Assembly: GCA_050084515.1 (NCBI GenBank)
Contig: CM114275.1
Location: 14,074,001-14,138,000, forward strand
Length of the DNA: 64,000 nt
From: Blasia pusilla
Lineage: Eukaryota > Marchantiophyta > Marchantiopsida > Blasiales
Direction: 5' to 3'
Position numbers and translations under genes: made by a program. This document shows positions 23,801-35,057 of the stretch, one piece after another. Every line of letters starts with the position of its first letter. The stretch's first letter is position 1. The notes beneath the pieces were generated by a model. That model searched no databases. It saw only the letters and a list, made by a program, of their open reading frames with translations, and was not told where the DNA came from.

Positions 23801-25254
23801 TATGATAACCCACTGCTTTGAACATTTTGTGGTTGGGATGTTTTTTGTACAGAAATAGGTAAAAGTCTTTATGAAGGAAGATTGAAGATTTTGTAGAAGA
23901 TTGTAAATATGAATAGAGGAAGAGAAATAGTTGGAAGAGTACTTGATAAGGCTAGTCAGTGAAACTCCATTGAAAAGACTAGGAGATTGGAAGATCAGGG
24001 AATTATCTTGGAGGAGTGAGAACTATTGTAAAAGTAAGAAAGAATAAGGGATATGGAAGAAGAAGAAGAGGCGCGGGTACTTCTCAGGGGAGACCGCAAT
24101 ATGAATATTGGTGAAGACTGTCAACGAAGACTCGTAAAAGACTTCTTCTTTGCAACAAAAGATCCAAGGGAGTCTTTGTGCGAAGACTAAGAACAAGGAA
24201 CAAAGAGCCAAGACCAAAGAGCGAAGACTAAGAAATCCAAGGAGCATGAGAAAGAAGAAGAGGAAATCAAAGAGTCTTCAGAAATTGGAAAGGTGTATGA
24301 AGAATAGGAATAGAAAGAGAAAGAATGTTGTGAAGAAAGTGGATTGAAAGAAAGTCGCAAGGAGGACTCTTCCCGGCGAAAATAGGATAAGAGTCTTTGT
24401 GAAGATAGGATCGCGAAGACTGTGAAGAATGAACGGTTGCAGCGGTTTCGAAGGCCAGAAATGAATAGGCACAACGATTCAGACGAAAGCGGAAATGAAT
24501 TGACAGAGCAACCAAGCGATGTAGGGAAGTGAAGGGTTGGAGAATCTAAATCGAGGAGAGTAGGATTAATAGTTAGAAATTAAGAGTAGAATAGGGAGAG
24601 TCATGAATTGTAATAGACTATTTAAAGAATAGTGCAGAAGAGCAAGGGGTCATTCCCTTGTATCTCAAGTTTCCAAGTACTGTTGGTGGATTGTGTGAAG
24701 AGATCTTTAGGGGATGATCCCAGCCGAAGAGTCTTGTACCCTCGAAAGCTTGTAATACTTTCTAGTTCTTTCCACTCTTTGATGTAGTAGAATTGTCTTC
24801 TCTCATACTTTTTGATGTGAGGAGTTGAATGTAAAACCTTATTGGGCTGTCGTATGGATGAGAGTTGAGTCTTTTGATTTCGGAATTCCATAAGATAATC
24901 AGGAAGAGCATAGGAAAGTTGTTAGACAGTGAGTAACCTGCCGTGACAAATCAATTCTGAAAGTAGGGTGAGCCGCTACCTTCTTGAAGTCTTCATTGGA
25001 ACTTTGTTATCCAAGATTCGCAAGAGTCTTTCTTTGCACTTGAGAATAGTCTTTTCCAAGAGGGAAGAAAACTATTTGATCCTTTGTACTAGTGAAGACT
25101 GTACTTTTAGTTAATCATGTACTTAATGAAGAAAGAGTTATTCTTGATATTTTTTACAAAACCTCTCTTTACTAAGGAAACAATGATCTCTTGGGAACAA
25201 ACTTAATACTTTTTGATTAAAGGAGTATCTTTTTTCCTTGAGTTTTACACTATA
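23801..25254 (+). mobile_element. Solo LTR-like insertion (family S) in gag of A2
   Basis: The gag text of A2 stops at CATATGTAAC (23,800) and resumes after GTAACCCAACAGGGGCC (25,255 on), as in A1 TATGTTGCCCAACAGGGACC. GTAAC is therefore a 5-bp target duplication flanking 1,454 inserted bases. The insert has no coding capacity and is purine-rich, with many GAAGA repeats. Its first half resembles 58,385-58,700 (GGGATGTTTTTTGTACA, GGAGATTGGAAGATCA, TCTTGGAGGAGTG). A solo LTR of a separate family is the simplest explanation, although its ends read TATG...TATA rather than TG...CA. Confidence 0.65.
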
Positions 25255-25477
25255 GTAACCCAACAGGGGCCAGGGTTGGCTTATTGGAAGTGTGGTGGAC
25301 CACATAGGCAGAGGGACTGCCCACAACATGGTCCCACAAGTATAATGTACCACATGCAGCACATCTTATTTAATTCAAGAGCGCAACCCTTGATGTTAGG
25401 GAAGGCGGCCTGTTTGGCGTTGGGTTTACGGAAAGGAAAAAATTGAGCGTTGTCCCTTTCAGATACAGACCTCTATT
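25255..25477 (+). pseudogene. Zinc knuckle and protease start of gypsy A2
   Basis: Encodes CGGPHRQRDCPQHGP, the end of a zinc knuckle, then after an internal deletion NSRAQPLMLGKAACLALG. This corresponds to DSGAQPLMLGKTACLALG of A1 with the catalytic Asp changed to Asn. The text ends at the CTATT target site of chromovirus C. Confidence 0.75.
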
Positions 25478-26020
25478 TTTCGCGACCCTCATAACCAAAC
25501 AAACACCAAAAAGGCGCCAAGTAGAACATCAAAACTCAAGTGGACTTACACTGCGATGATCGCACTTTGGAGAGCCTTTTGGAAGGTCTCTTGGAAAAGC
25601 CCAAGAGACAAAATGCGGAATAGAGTTGTGCATTTCATGGGTTAGTGGTCGCGGCCAGGAATCCTAGACCACACGCGAACTAAGACTTGAGATGATTTGA
25701 GTCTTAACTGCCAAAGAGGTGAGAACCAATTTTGGAAAATGATTAGTGTTTGGAGAATTGGACTATGTTTCGGACCGATTAATCTTTCTAAGGGAGTTGC
25801 AAGGATTATCCCAAGAAGCTTCCAATGCACCAAATATCTCAACAAACGTTTAAGTAGAGGCTGAGATATTGGCCGAAAATGATTGTGAGAGCAATCGGGT
25901 TGAGGGCCAATCTGAGGGGCCCGGCTGTCTTTCCCTACAATTAGGGGGACCCCGGAGATCGCCAGAATTACTAGTAAGGGGGAGTGTCTCCAAGATGTCT
26001 TGGAACACAAACCCCACTTT
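25478..26020 (+). repeat. 5' LTR of chromovirus C, left piece
   Basis: Aligns from CGCGACCCTCATAACCAAAC through ACCCCACTTT with the 3' LTR at 45,836-46,388. It is cut at ACTTT by the copia insertion and continues at 40,036 with GAGCACCAAACGGCGTC, the same order as in the intact 3' copy. Confidence 0.9.
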
Positions 26021-26125
26021 TATAGAAAATTGCTAAAGAAGCATAGCTGGTGGGAAACGACTCTCACACTCACACACCATCATGGAGAACGAAATTTTAT
26101 ACTCAGAGAATGACTGAAGGCTGGT

Positions 26126-26615
26126 TGTCACATCTGAGTAACCGATAGGCCGAGATCTATCGTGGATAGGGCGTAGGAGCCAGCGGACTATCTTGAGTGT
26201 AACTTTGTCCCACGGTGTCGGATGAGGTTGAGGATAGGTCCATTGTGTCAGGAACGTCATTTCTGACAACTTTCATGTTGAGGTCTTTTACAGCCGGATG
26301 ACTTGTTGACCAGGTCATCCGCCCCTAGTAACCTATGCGCGCAGGTTACCAAGGGAAGGGCTATTTTTAGGGGAAGAGCCTTTTGGCTCTTCCCAACCCT
26401 ATATAAGAGAAGGAGATGGCTTTCCTAAGCCATCTTTCTTATGTTGGGCCGTTGGAGCACCTCCCTTGTATGTGTGTGAGTTAGGACTAGGGTGCTAGCG
26501 TCCGGATTCCTTGATAGCACAGGGTGGACGAGGCTCGATATGCCGATGTAGATTGAGGAGTGGAGTTTTAGGCCGGGTGTGCCGTTTTTACTACTCTTTA
26601 TGTTTACATGAGAAA
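26126..26615 (+). repeat. 5' LTR portion of gypsy A1 (block A)
   Basis: About 480 bases matching 35,058-35,500 and 35,677-36,165. It contains the self-complementary AGCCTTTTGGCT and TATATAAGAG, a plausible TATA box for element transcription, and then GCTTTCCTAAGCC. The LTR end block B (CGCACGACA) that ends the 3' copy is absent here. The exact right boundary is therefore uncertain. Confidence 0.7.
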
Positions 26616-26939
26616 GATGTCAGGGGGCTAGTGGGAATTCGTTGTTTGCAGGTAGGCAAGCAAGTTGCCTTGGTCGGGAGCCCCTCGAGACGTGTGTGTG
26701 ACGTTTTGTGTCATTTTTCTGTTCGGAAGGCCGTGGGCGGAAGCGCTCTCCGTTTTTCTCATATTTTGCTGGTGCGGATTGATGGGGGACAGCAACCGAG
26801 TGTAGCGTGTGGTGGGGCGTCAGGTGTACGCAAGTGAGGGTGTCGAGAGAGAGAAGAAAGGAAGGTTTGGGCTTGTAGCCGCCGGGGGGCTGTAAAGTAA
26901 AGACGGCTAGCTAGGTCGCGGCCGGGCTAGGGTTAGGTC

Positions 26940-27117
26940 ACGAGCGAGGGACGCGGACAGGCAGAGTTGCGGGCAGACGGGCGCAGACAGGCGAGGGCGC
27001 GGACAGCAAAGTCGCGGGCAGAGGGGCGCAGATAGGCGAGGGCGCGGACAGCAGAGTCGCGGCCAGACGGGCGCAGACAGGCGAGGGCGCGAACGGCAGA
27101 GTCGCGGACAGGCGAGG
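26940..27117 (+). repeat. 45-bp GC-rich tandem repeat in the leader of A1
   Basis: About four copies of a 45-bp unit (GCGCAGACAGGCGAGGGCGC then GGACAGCARAGTCGCGG and a CAGACGG-like end). Because 45 is divisible by three, every frame is open through it and shows a 15-residue repeat. This explains the long minus-strand frames at 26.9-27.3 kb. I see no sign that it is coding. Confidence 0.85.
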
Positions 27118-28169
27118 GGCACGGAGGCCCCCCCCCTATATTGCCCACCCCAAAAGTTGGGGAGGCCCATAGGGGTGCAGGGCAGGCCCCACCCCCGCAT
27201 TTAGGGCCCAAGGGACCCGCATAGGACCGCGGACCCAAGTTCCCCCAAGTTCTCACCCTCCTCTCCAACGTGGTAGCACCGACCATAGTCGGTCGGACAG
27301 TTGTAGCGAACGTGGTTGGTAGCACGGACGAGGTCGGTCAGGCGAACGCAGTGACGCATGGGCAATGTGATGGCAGGGAGGACGTCGACGTGCTGAGTGA
27401 CCGACAAGGTGGACAGCGGGCCTGACATGATGTTTTTGGGGCGCGACACGGCGTTACGAGAGTTTACGATGGAGGGTAGTGTGCATGATGCCGACGGGTG
27501 GTCCCCATCTGTTGACAGGAGGACCGACGTGTTGGTCGATGCGAGTGTTATGTTGCGGAGATTGTCATATCATATGGAGGAGTGCATATTGACGGTGCAA
27601 CAGGTTGGAGGGCGTGATCAGGTTACCCATTCGAGTCCCTTTTCCCGCACTTGTCGTGTGTGATTGAGAGTGCTGGGTATCGGGTAGTAGCTGGTGCTAG
27701 ATGGGTGCAGTGATGGTGACGAGTGTAGATTCTTTTCATGTGTAGCATGTTGGTGGATAAACGGCGGTTGCCGAGTAGGGGTCGCATGTATGACCCAAGA
27801 GAGTGTCGCTAGGTTAGGTGAGTCAGTTGGGAGGCTCATGGTGAGCCTGAGTGTTGAGCGTGCGTGAGGCCGGGTATGTCATCACGGGATTGACGTTAGC
27901 ATAGGTGAGCTAGTGAGGCGTGTGGGAGACTCTCGGTGAGTCTGAGTGCTTGAGCGAGTGAGACAGGGTTTGTCATCACGGCGTTCTTCCAAAGTTTGGA
28001 AGAACGGGGTAGTGCGAGCAGTGGTAGTGGTGTGACACGGAGTGGAGTGAGATACCGAGGGGTTACCAGTGAGGAGCTCCCTTGACATCCATCCGTGACT
28101 GGATCGTCGTCACTGGACATTGGGTCTGGTGACGAGATCACCGATAGAGACAGTAGTACTTGGCAGGAG

Positions 28170-29300
28170 ATGGACAACATGGGCCATCGGGGCATGCGTC
28201 GTTTCTCGGGTGGAGTGGGCACCATCGATTTAGATGATTTCATCCAGGAGTTCGACACATGGTGCGACTTATAGGAGATACGGACCCCGACACGGTTTAA
28301 CCCTTTCATGGCATGGAAGGGGTTGTTCCAGCACTTGGAGGGTCCTCCGATGGATGACTACATGGAGTTTTGATCACTATATTCAGTAGAGATCGATGCC
28401 TGGAGGATGTATTGGGCTCCAGGGTATGTGTCCACTAGTGGTCGCGAGGCATATGATGGGATTGTGAGAGGAGAGAGACCCACACCATCAGCCCGGAGAC
28501 TAGATGGAGAGGAGGGCAGTGAGACAGGCGATGTGGCAGAGACCTCTGGTGGTAGAGGGCCACCCAGCTTCAGCCCCACAATGGAGTTCTTCCGACAGTT
28601 GGGGAAGAGCTACCAAGGCGTACGCACCGACAAGCTGAAGAGTCTACAAGATTTTCAGCGACGATCGGGTGAGAGTCTGAGAGAGGCATTCACACGCATG
28701 AGGAGGCTGATCATTGCTACGTTTGGATTGACTGAGGCGCAGTCAATCGAGTATTGGTACGGGGTTCTGGACCGAGAACTATTGAGGAGAGTCCGAGATG
28801 CGGTGCTGATTCACACAGCAAAGCCCACATTGAAGGTGGTCTTTGACTTGTCTGAGTGTATTGAGCTCAACATGAGTAAGGAGCAGGTAGTGACCGCTGG
28901 ATTTTCTCCAGAGTTGACGGGTCCACGAGCGGCGATGACCCACACCGTTGAGCAATGAGCACCAAAGGCGGGCGGTGTGCCTAGAGAGCAGGGCGGGTAC
29001 CGTGAGCCTATGAGGCAACGACCCGCACCTACATATGTTGCCCAACAGGGACCGATGTGGTCTTGTTGGACGTGTGGAGGGGCCCATAGGCAGAGAGATT
29101 GCCCACAGCATGGGAGAGTACCACCAGCACCTCCGATTGCTCGGGAGCCACAGAGGATGGCCCCACCACAGCACCAGTGTGACCATTGCCACATATATGG
29201 TCACACTAGGGATAGATGTTTTGACCTTCAGGGGCACGCGTCCGAGGTAGGCCGAGGGCCTGGGGCGGTCTTCCCGGAGGAGGTCGGGAGGTCTTCCTAG
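28170..29300 (+). pseudogene. Gag of gypsy A1 with two zinc knuckles
   Basis: One frame runs from about 28,170 (MDNMGHRGMRRFSGG) to 28,958 with two stops (TAG at about 28,272 and TGA at about 28,369). It contains the retrotransposon gag signature FMAWKGLFQHLEG, then MEFFRQLGKSYQGVRTDKLK and RSGESLREAFTRMRRLI. A second frame from about 28,977 carries two knuckles: CWTCGGAHRQRDC (a C-x2-C-x3-H-x4-C variant) and CDHCHIYGHTRDRC (standard C-x2-C-x4-H-x4-C). An Arg/Gly/Pro-rich tail follows. Gag would form the particle and bind element RNA. Confidence 0.82.
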
Positions 29301-30039
29301 ACGTGGTGGTAGAGGACCACCACCACCGAGGAGATGGAGCAGAGGAGCCGCCGCTTCTCTCACGATCGATCAGTTGAGCGGAGGATTGCCATGACAATGA
29401 TGCCTAGGAAGGCACGGAGTGGGCGGCTAGTGTGACTCATCTCTACCTCTTACCCGACCCGGGTGAGGATCTCTCATGTATGGAATTCATGTGTAGTGCA
29501 GCCCAGGTTGAGGTGCAGTGGGGTACTGGGTGTCTGCGAGAGGCACCGAGCCATCGAGAGGTGGAGTTGAGATTGACCCACCGGAGGGGACCGATGGGCG
29601 GCGAGCCGAGGTTCCATAATCGTTCATATTGTCGTGAGGCACTACCACACCATCGATGGTGCCTCGACGACCAGCGGTGCCTATAGGCACCACGCCGACG
29701 CCACGAGGAGTTGGAGTGACAACTCCTATGCCGGCTCGAGTGGAGTCGAGTGTCGACTATAGTGTTGGAGGTGGCAACTAGAGTGTGTCAACTCCCGACA
29801 TTGAGTTGCACCACCGGTGAGGTGTTATTACGTTGTGTGAGCGTGGAGAGATGAGAGGTAGTTGAGGAGGTGGTGGACTTGCCCTTAGAGCTAGTGCTTG
29901 GGACGTTCCCCACGAGTCATGGCATGCGGCAACGCCCTCGACCGGCCATAGAGCAGCGGTGGTGACACATGGAGTAGTGTTACTCGATAACCGAGCTAGA
30001 GTATTTCACTTGGTTAGTCCGACGGGGATAGTATACCAC

Positions 30040-30640
30040 CCGCAGCGCGTCCTACTTGATTCGGGAGCGCAACCCTTGATGTTAGGGAAGACGGCGTGTT
30101 TAGCATTGGGGTTCGGAAGGCCGATTGATTGAGCCTTGTCCCTTCCAGATGACCTCGATTGGGCGTATCACCCACTCAATATATGACTCGACAGAGATTG
30201 TTGTCGAGTCAGCGAGCATCGACGGATAGTGCAGCACGTGCGATTCGACACCGGCCGAGTAAATGCGATGTGTTGGTGGGGAGTGATGTTATATCCCCTA
30301 GGATTCATCCTTGACTTCTGGGAGGAGACCATTGCTTATCGGCCAGGATGGCGGTCAGGTGACGGCCGGATGAGTCAGTTACCCGTGCAGTTTGCGGGAC
30401 GAGGTGGTCGATCACGAGGCGAGTCTGTGACCACGTTGGCGGCTTTCACAGGTAGTGTTAGCTGGCCAAGAGAGTTGTTGGAGGGGAACGCACATGCGGA
30501 GGATGTCCCAATAGCGAATAGTCCCACGGAGAGACAGGCCATGGCGGGTGTCTCTTCCCATGTTGGCGAGGCCTCTTCACCATTGTGGGGTACGATTCGG
30601 GAGCTACAGAGGAGTGCCGACGACCTCATGAGGTAGGCGT
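30040..30640 (+). pseudogene. Protease and linker domain of gypsy A1
   Basis: VLLDSGAQPLMLGKTACLAL at about 30,046-30,105 carries the Asp-Ser-Gly triad of a retroviral-type aspartic protease. A stop (ID*AL) and a frame change follow. Then comes the linker conserved in all three family-A copies: VMLYPLGFILDFWEETIAYR, GDGRMSQLPVQF and VTTLAAFTGSVSWPRELLEG. I do not recognise the linker as a named domain. Its fixed place between protease and methyltransferase shows it belongs to the polyprotein. Confidence 0.75.
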
Positions 30641-30759
30641 GGAGTCATGTTTTTATCCCAGAGCAGCGAGAGTCACGTGGCGATCGGGCTCTTGGAGTGG
30701 AGACGATGACCCCACTAGATACCACACCTATTGTGTGGCAGTGCCCAGAGGAGGGTGTT

Positions 30760-31480
30760 AGGGTGTTAGATCTCTTCGGAGGGATTAGCACGGATTCCGC
30801 CATATTGCAAAGCGGCATACGGGTGCATCAATTACCTTTATGTGGAGAGAGATAAGACCTGGCGAGTATCATTACGTCACATGGCGAGATTGGTCCAGAG
30901 GTATCATGAGTTGTTGTCGGTATCTGCAGTACGGGGATACCAGCATACGCTACCCGCCGACATCTCTTTGGTGGGGGTGCAGGATCTGGATAGAGTTGGC
31001 ACCATTCATTTGGTGATTGGATGGCCATGTCAGGGTCATTCATCAACGGCCGAGGATTTGGATTGCAGGATCGAGGTCGGGATGTTTTTGGTAGATGCTC
31101 GAGTATTACGACTCTGCAAGAGAGTCGATATGGACATTTTGGAGAATGTGCCATTGTTGGGAGACACTCGGCACGTGTGATGACGAGTGTACATCGTGAG
31201 GTCTTGGTTGGGACTGCTATGTTGTTAGATGCGAGAGTTGGGTCACGTGCCCATCGTGTGGTGGATGAACCTAATACCATTGAGTCGAGATGGAGTCCAG
31301 AGAGCACCACATCTCTGGATGCTATTTTGGGCTCAGGGCGTCGATCTCAGGTGGTGACACGGGATGATAGACCACCGTTGGCCATGGCCAGGGATGATTG
31401 AGGCATCACGGAGACAGGTGTTGGGACAGGCAATGGACCTCAACTATCTCATATGGATAGTCAGCCTAGGTATGGTTGGA
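30760..31480 (+). pseudogene. Retrotransposon-encoded C5 cytosine DNA methyltransferase (copy A1)
   Basis: Motif I VLDLFGGISTDSAIL lies at about 30,762-30,806 (AdoMet binding). After a frameshift near 30,829, a motif II-like YLYVERDKT supplies the acidic residue expected to contact AdoMet. Motif IV LVIGWPCQGHS has the catalytic Cys codon at 31,028-31,030. Motif VI is ILENVPLLGDT (ENV at 31,142-31,150). The LLDARVGSRAHR stretch (about 31,221-31,260) matches motif VIII of A3 but has lost the WWTN part. Motif X is RRQVLGQAMDLNYLIWI (about 31,410-31,460). Motif IX is not clear in this copy. It lies between protease and RT. Such an enzyme would transfer methyl groups from AdoMet to cytosine C5. 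This copy is dead. Confidence 0.88.
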
Positions 31481-31769
31481 AAGCGAGAGAGGATGCAGTG
31501 TCATCCATGCCGTCACGTCCACGAAGTTGGACCATTGAGTGGTCTGACAGGCATTGGCTGGGGGCGAGACGAGGAGAGATAAGCACCCATGGACTTCTTG
31601 GGACGTCGTTCGAGCAGAGAGTGTGAAGGCAGCTAGAGTAGCACATGTTCATTTTTCGGATGTGGAGCATGGTGTAGGAGGTCAGAGTGGAGTGGCTGTT
31701 GCGGAGGTGGCTAGGATTGCTACATAGCAACCAAAGCCGAAGGTTGCGTCCTCTCCGAGTGAGGTCACG

Positions 31770-33634
31770 ATGGAGACTTGGGAGCCTGTGATAGGTCTCA
31801 AGTTGATAGGAGGAGAGCGACGGCAAGTTCATAGGTTTCTAAGAGGGCATGTCAGTTGTTTTGCCTTCAGTATGAGAGACTTGGGTACGCTAAAGGGTCC
31901 CGGGATACGGATTGAGTTGGCTAGTGATACGCCAATCTTCCGTCGACCCTACAGGTATTCTGATATGGAGCGAGCCTTGATTCAGAGCAAGATTCAGGAC
32001 TTGTTGGAGGCAGGACTTGTGGAGTTATCACATGGGGAGTATGCATCTGCCACAGTCATGCCGGCGGAGAAGGATATGTATGGCAATTGGACGGATAGGC
32101 GGATGTGTGGAGATTACCGTCCTATCAACCAACAGACGAGGTTAGATCGGTATGCCATGCCTACTCCTGAGGAGATCTTTGATGCGGTAGGGCATGCAAA
32201 GATCTTCAATACTTTAGATCTCCGTGTTGGCTATCATCAGCTTCCTATCGAGTTGGAGGGACGAGGGAGAAGACAACGTGCAGGGGATAGATCGGTTCGG
32301 GAGAGATTGCTTGTATCAGTGGCGGTTCTTACCATTTGGATTGAAGAACGCGCCTGCGGAGTTTCAAAGAGTGATGGATAGGATTCAGGCTGGCTTGGAT
32401 TTTGTACGATGGTACATAGATGATATTCTTATCTTCAGTTCCATGGTTGAGAAGCATGAGCAACACTTGGAGGAGGTGTTTCGGCGATTGCAATTACATG
32501 GACTAAAGTTACATCCAGGCAAGTGCAGATTCTTTCAGGAGCAGATTGAGTACTTGGGACACACCATATACCCGAGTGGGTTAGGCGTTCAACAGACGAA
32601 GGTAGAGGCTATTGCGCAGATTCCACGCCCTACAGAGGTGAGTCGAGTCCGAGCATTTCTTGGACTAGCAAACTTCTATCGACGGTATGTCAAGGGTTTT
32701 AGTGCGATCGCAAAGTCTTTGACCTTGTTGACGAGACTTGATCAGGTGTGGTTGTGGGGAGATGATCAGGAGCGAGTATTTCAGGAGCTCAGGACAAAGT
32801 TGACGTCCTCACCCATTTTCTGAGAGACCGGTTAGGGTCGCCCATTCGATTACATACGGTTGGAGCATGTTGGGTCTAGGAGAAGCGTGCTTACTCGGAG
32901 GGATGACGAGGAGAGGGAGTTCGTTGTGGCTTACGCGAGTCGATGGAACAACATTGCAGAGGCTAATCTGACTCCTACGAGGGAGAGTGCTTGGTGCAGT
33001 GTGGGCCGTGGCACATTTTAGGTGCTATTTATTCGGCAACCCTTTCACACTTATCACTGATCATCAGTCGTTGAGGTGGTTGATGGAGTCCGACAAGCTT
33101 ACGGGAAACCTTGCCAAGTGGGCTCTATTACTATAAGAGTATGAGTTCAAGGTGGTTCATAGGCCAGGTAGGCTGAACCAGGATGCGGATGGGTTGAATC
33201 GTAACCCATGTCCGAGTCAGAGAGATGTCACGGGAGCTCGATGGCACGAAGAGAGTGATGAGGAGATGGTGCCCGGTTGGCATGCATCTGCCTATCTTTG
33301 TTGGTTGACTATGGCAGGTCAGCCACAGGTGATGACTCCAGTGGTGGGATTGGATGATGAGTCTTTGGATCCGGAGGTTAGTGAGGAGGCGATAGGTGGT
33401 CGTGATATCCATGACAATGTTGAGGTTGTGGAGTTCTTGCGCACTAGCGTCATTGCGAGTACAGTGAGTGCTAGGGAGCGGGATCGGATCCTACAGAGAG
33501 CCAAGAGGTTCAGGTGGGAGGGGACTCACATTTTACAGGTATGGGGAGATGGTAGGATACGAGTGGTATCTCATCCTTCCCAGCGAGCACGTGTAGTGCG
33601 ACATGCCCATGAGGATTTGGGACATTTCGAGTAA
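31770..33634 (+). pseudogene. Reverse transcriptase, RNase H and integrase zinc region of gypsy A1
   Basis: RT begins near 31,870 (IRIELASDTPIFRRPYRYSD), continues with MCGDYRPINQQTRLDRYAMP and FNTLDLRVGYHQLPIE, and after a frameshift near 32,270 with WRFLPFGLKNAPAEFQRVMD. The catalytic box WYIDDILIFS is at about 32,411-32,440. YLGHTIYPSGLGV and RAFLGLANFYRRYV follow. The RNase H part (32,823-33,200) is broken, but TLITDHQSLRWLMESDKL and VVHRPGRLNQDADGLNRNP are readable, with a TAA replacing CAA before EYEFK. The H-x-H part of the integrase zinc site (RHAHEDLGHF) ends the stretch. Confidence 0.88.
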
Positions 33635-34700
33635 AGCGTACTTACAGCTTACTCCAGGTTCAGTATTGGTGGCGCATGCATGCATGAAGTCTGGCGGCAG
33701 TTTGTGGCGGATGTATGGTATGTGACAGAGTGCGAGCATCCTTCAATGCTCCCACTCCGTAGTTACATCCTTTGCCGATTATGGGTTTAGGTTATCGGTG
33801 GAGTTTAGACTTTGCGGGACCTTTGCCATTGATAGGGCGTCATCATAGGTACGTTTTGGTCATGGTGGAGCATTTCTCCAAGTGGATAGAGTTGGTGGCA
33901 CTACCAGACAAGGCGAGCGAGGGAACAACTTATGCGTTTCTAGATCGTGTGCTTAGTCACTTTGGTGCACCGGCGGAGGTGTTGACTGACTAGGGTACCG
34001 AGTTCAGGGAGAGTTTCACGCCATGTGTGATCAGGCGCTGATAGATCACCGCACCACGTCCAGGGATCATCCTGAGGCGGATGGGTTGGCGGATAGAGTG
34101 GTATAGACGGTGAAGAGAGGATTGCGCAAGTATGGCTTGCAGCGGGGACAGTTGAGGGAGTGGGACCTACAGTTGCCATGGTTGGCTATGGGTTATCGCT
34201 TTAGTCGGTAGGCATCCTTGGCGTCATTTTCACCATACTTTTTGCTCTTTGGGAGAGAGCCAGATTTACCTGCAGCGATTCGACGTGACATGGCGGAGGT
34301 GTTAGATCTTGATGATCTAGATGTGTGGGTGCAAGCATGTTCTCAGAGGGCAGAAGTTTTTAAATCGATTATGCCTATGGCCTTTGAGAACTTAGCTATT
34401 GCCCAGATAGAGATACATTGAGGTACGCGACCATTCGTGGAGGAGGTTATCGTCCAGGGATTAGGAGGTTTCATCCTGGAGATTACGTGTATTTACAACA
34501 GGCGGCACGCACGACGCTAGATGTCACTGCAGGGCGCACAATCCTACGTGTGCGCGAGGTATTACTGGCCGGAGTCCTCATGTTGGAGGGACGGGATGGT
34601 ATGGTTTGGAAGGATCATGTGCGCAATTGTGCACCATATCATCTTCTGAACGTAGATGGGAGGGTGGATCCGAGCTTGGCAGTGGTACCTGTAGGCTTGA
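33635..34700 (+). pseudogene. Integrase core of gypsy A1
   Basis: The Cys pair CMVCDR of the zinc site is readable at about 33,700 in another frame. The DDE core starts with WSLDFAGPLPLIGRHHRYVL (first Asp, about 33,800). The second Asp is in VLTD*GTEF, where TAG stands for CAG at about 33,991. Then come RDHPEADGLADRV and TVKRGLRKYGL (catalytic Glu in PEADG, about 34,070). SFSPYFLLFGREPDLPAAIR (34,223 on) and FHPGDYVYLQQAA lead to the C-terminal part. Stops at RVV*TVK and FSR*ASL are again TAG where CAG is expected. Confidence 0.85.
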
Positions 34701-34702
34701 GG

Positions 34703-34856
34703 TGTATGTTGTGCGGATCTACGAAGGGTGCAGCCACCATGTTGGTATGTGATGGTTGTTCTCGAGGGTGGCATATGTCATGTCTCACCCCCTCTTGATG
34801 TGGTTCCCACGGGACGATGGATGTGTCTGAGATGTGTATAGGGTAGTAGGTCATAT
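34703..34856 (+). pseudogene. PHD finger at the C-terminus of the gypsy A1 polyprotein
   Basis: C-terminal to integrase, in the same frame, is CMLCGSTKGAATMLVCDGC, then SRGWHMSCLTP. After a one-base loss in a C-run near 34,790, LDVVPTGRWMCLRC follows. Spacing of the zinc ligands is C-x2-C-x9-C-x2-C-x4-H-x2-C-x16-C-x2-C, the standard C4HC3 PHD pattern. It includes the D between ligands 3 and 4 and the aromatic residue two before the last Cys pair. PHD fingers usually read histone H3 tails. Here one takes the place where chromoviruses carry a chromodomain, so a role in choosing integration sites is plausible but inferred. Confidence 0.85.
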
Positions 34857-34906
34857 CAGAGAGATGTGATATTTTCTATCTGGAGTTGGGAGGATCCAAC
34901 TGACAG

Positions 34907-35057
34907 CTAGGGGGGCGGTTGTGTGATCTCCATGTATATGTATGAGTTGATTTTTGTACATGTGTGGATCGACCCGTGTGTGGGGAAGATTGGTGTTGTG
35001 TGGTGTAGATGTAACCAGTGATGTATGTTGTGTAGCGATATGTATGCGCACGACAGC
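34907..35057 (+). repeat. Polypurine-like tract and LTR block B before the 3' LTR of A1
   Basis: CTAGGGGGGCGG at about 34,906-34,917 looks like a polypurine tract. Block B follows (TGTGTGATCTCCATG to GCGCACGACA). It is repeated at 35,504-35,636, at 47,602-47,745 and partly at 22,290-22,371. Its presence on both sides of block A leaves the exact LTR start open (34,919 or 35,058). Confidence 0.55.

Noticed and set aside
26907-27325. Pro/Arg-rich minus-strand proteins with 15-residue repeats
   Set aside because: Product of the 45-bp tandem repeat whose length is divisible by three. It lies in the retrotransposon leader.
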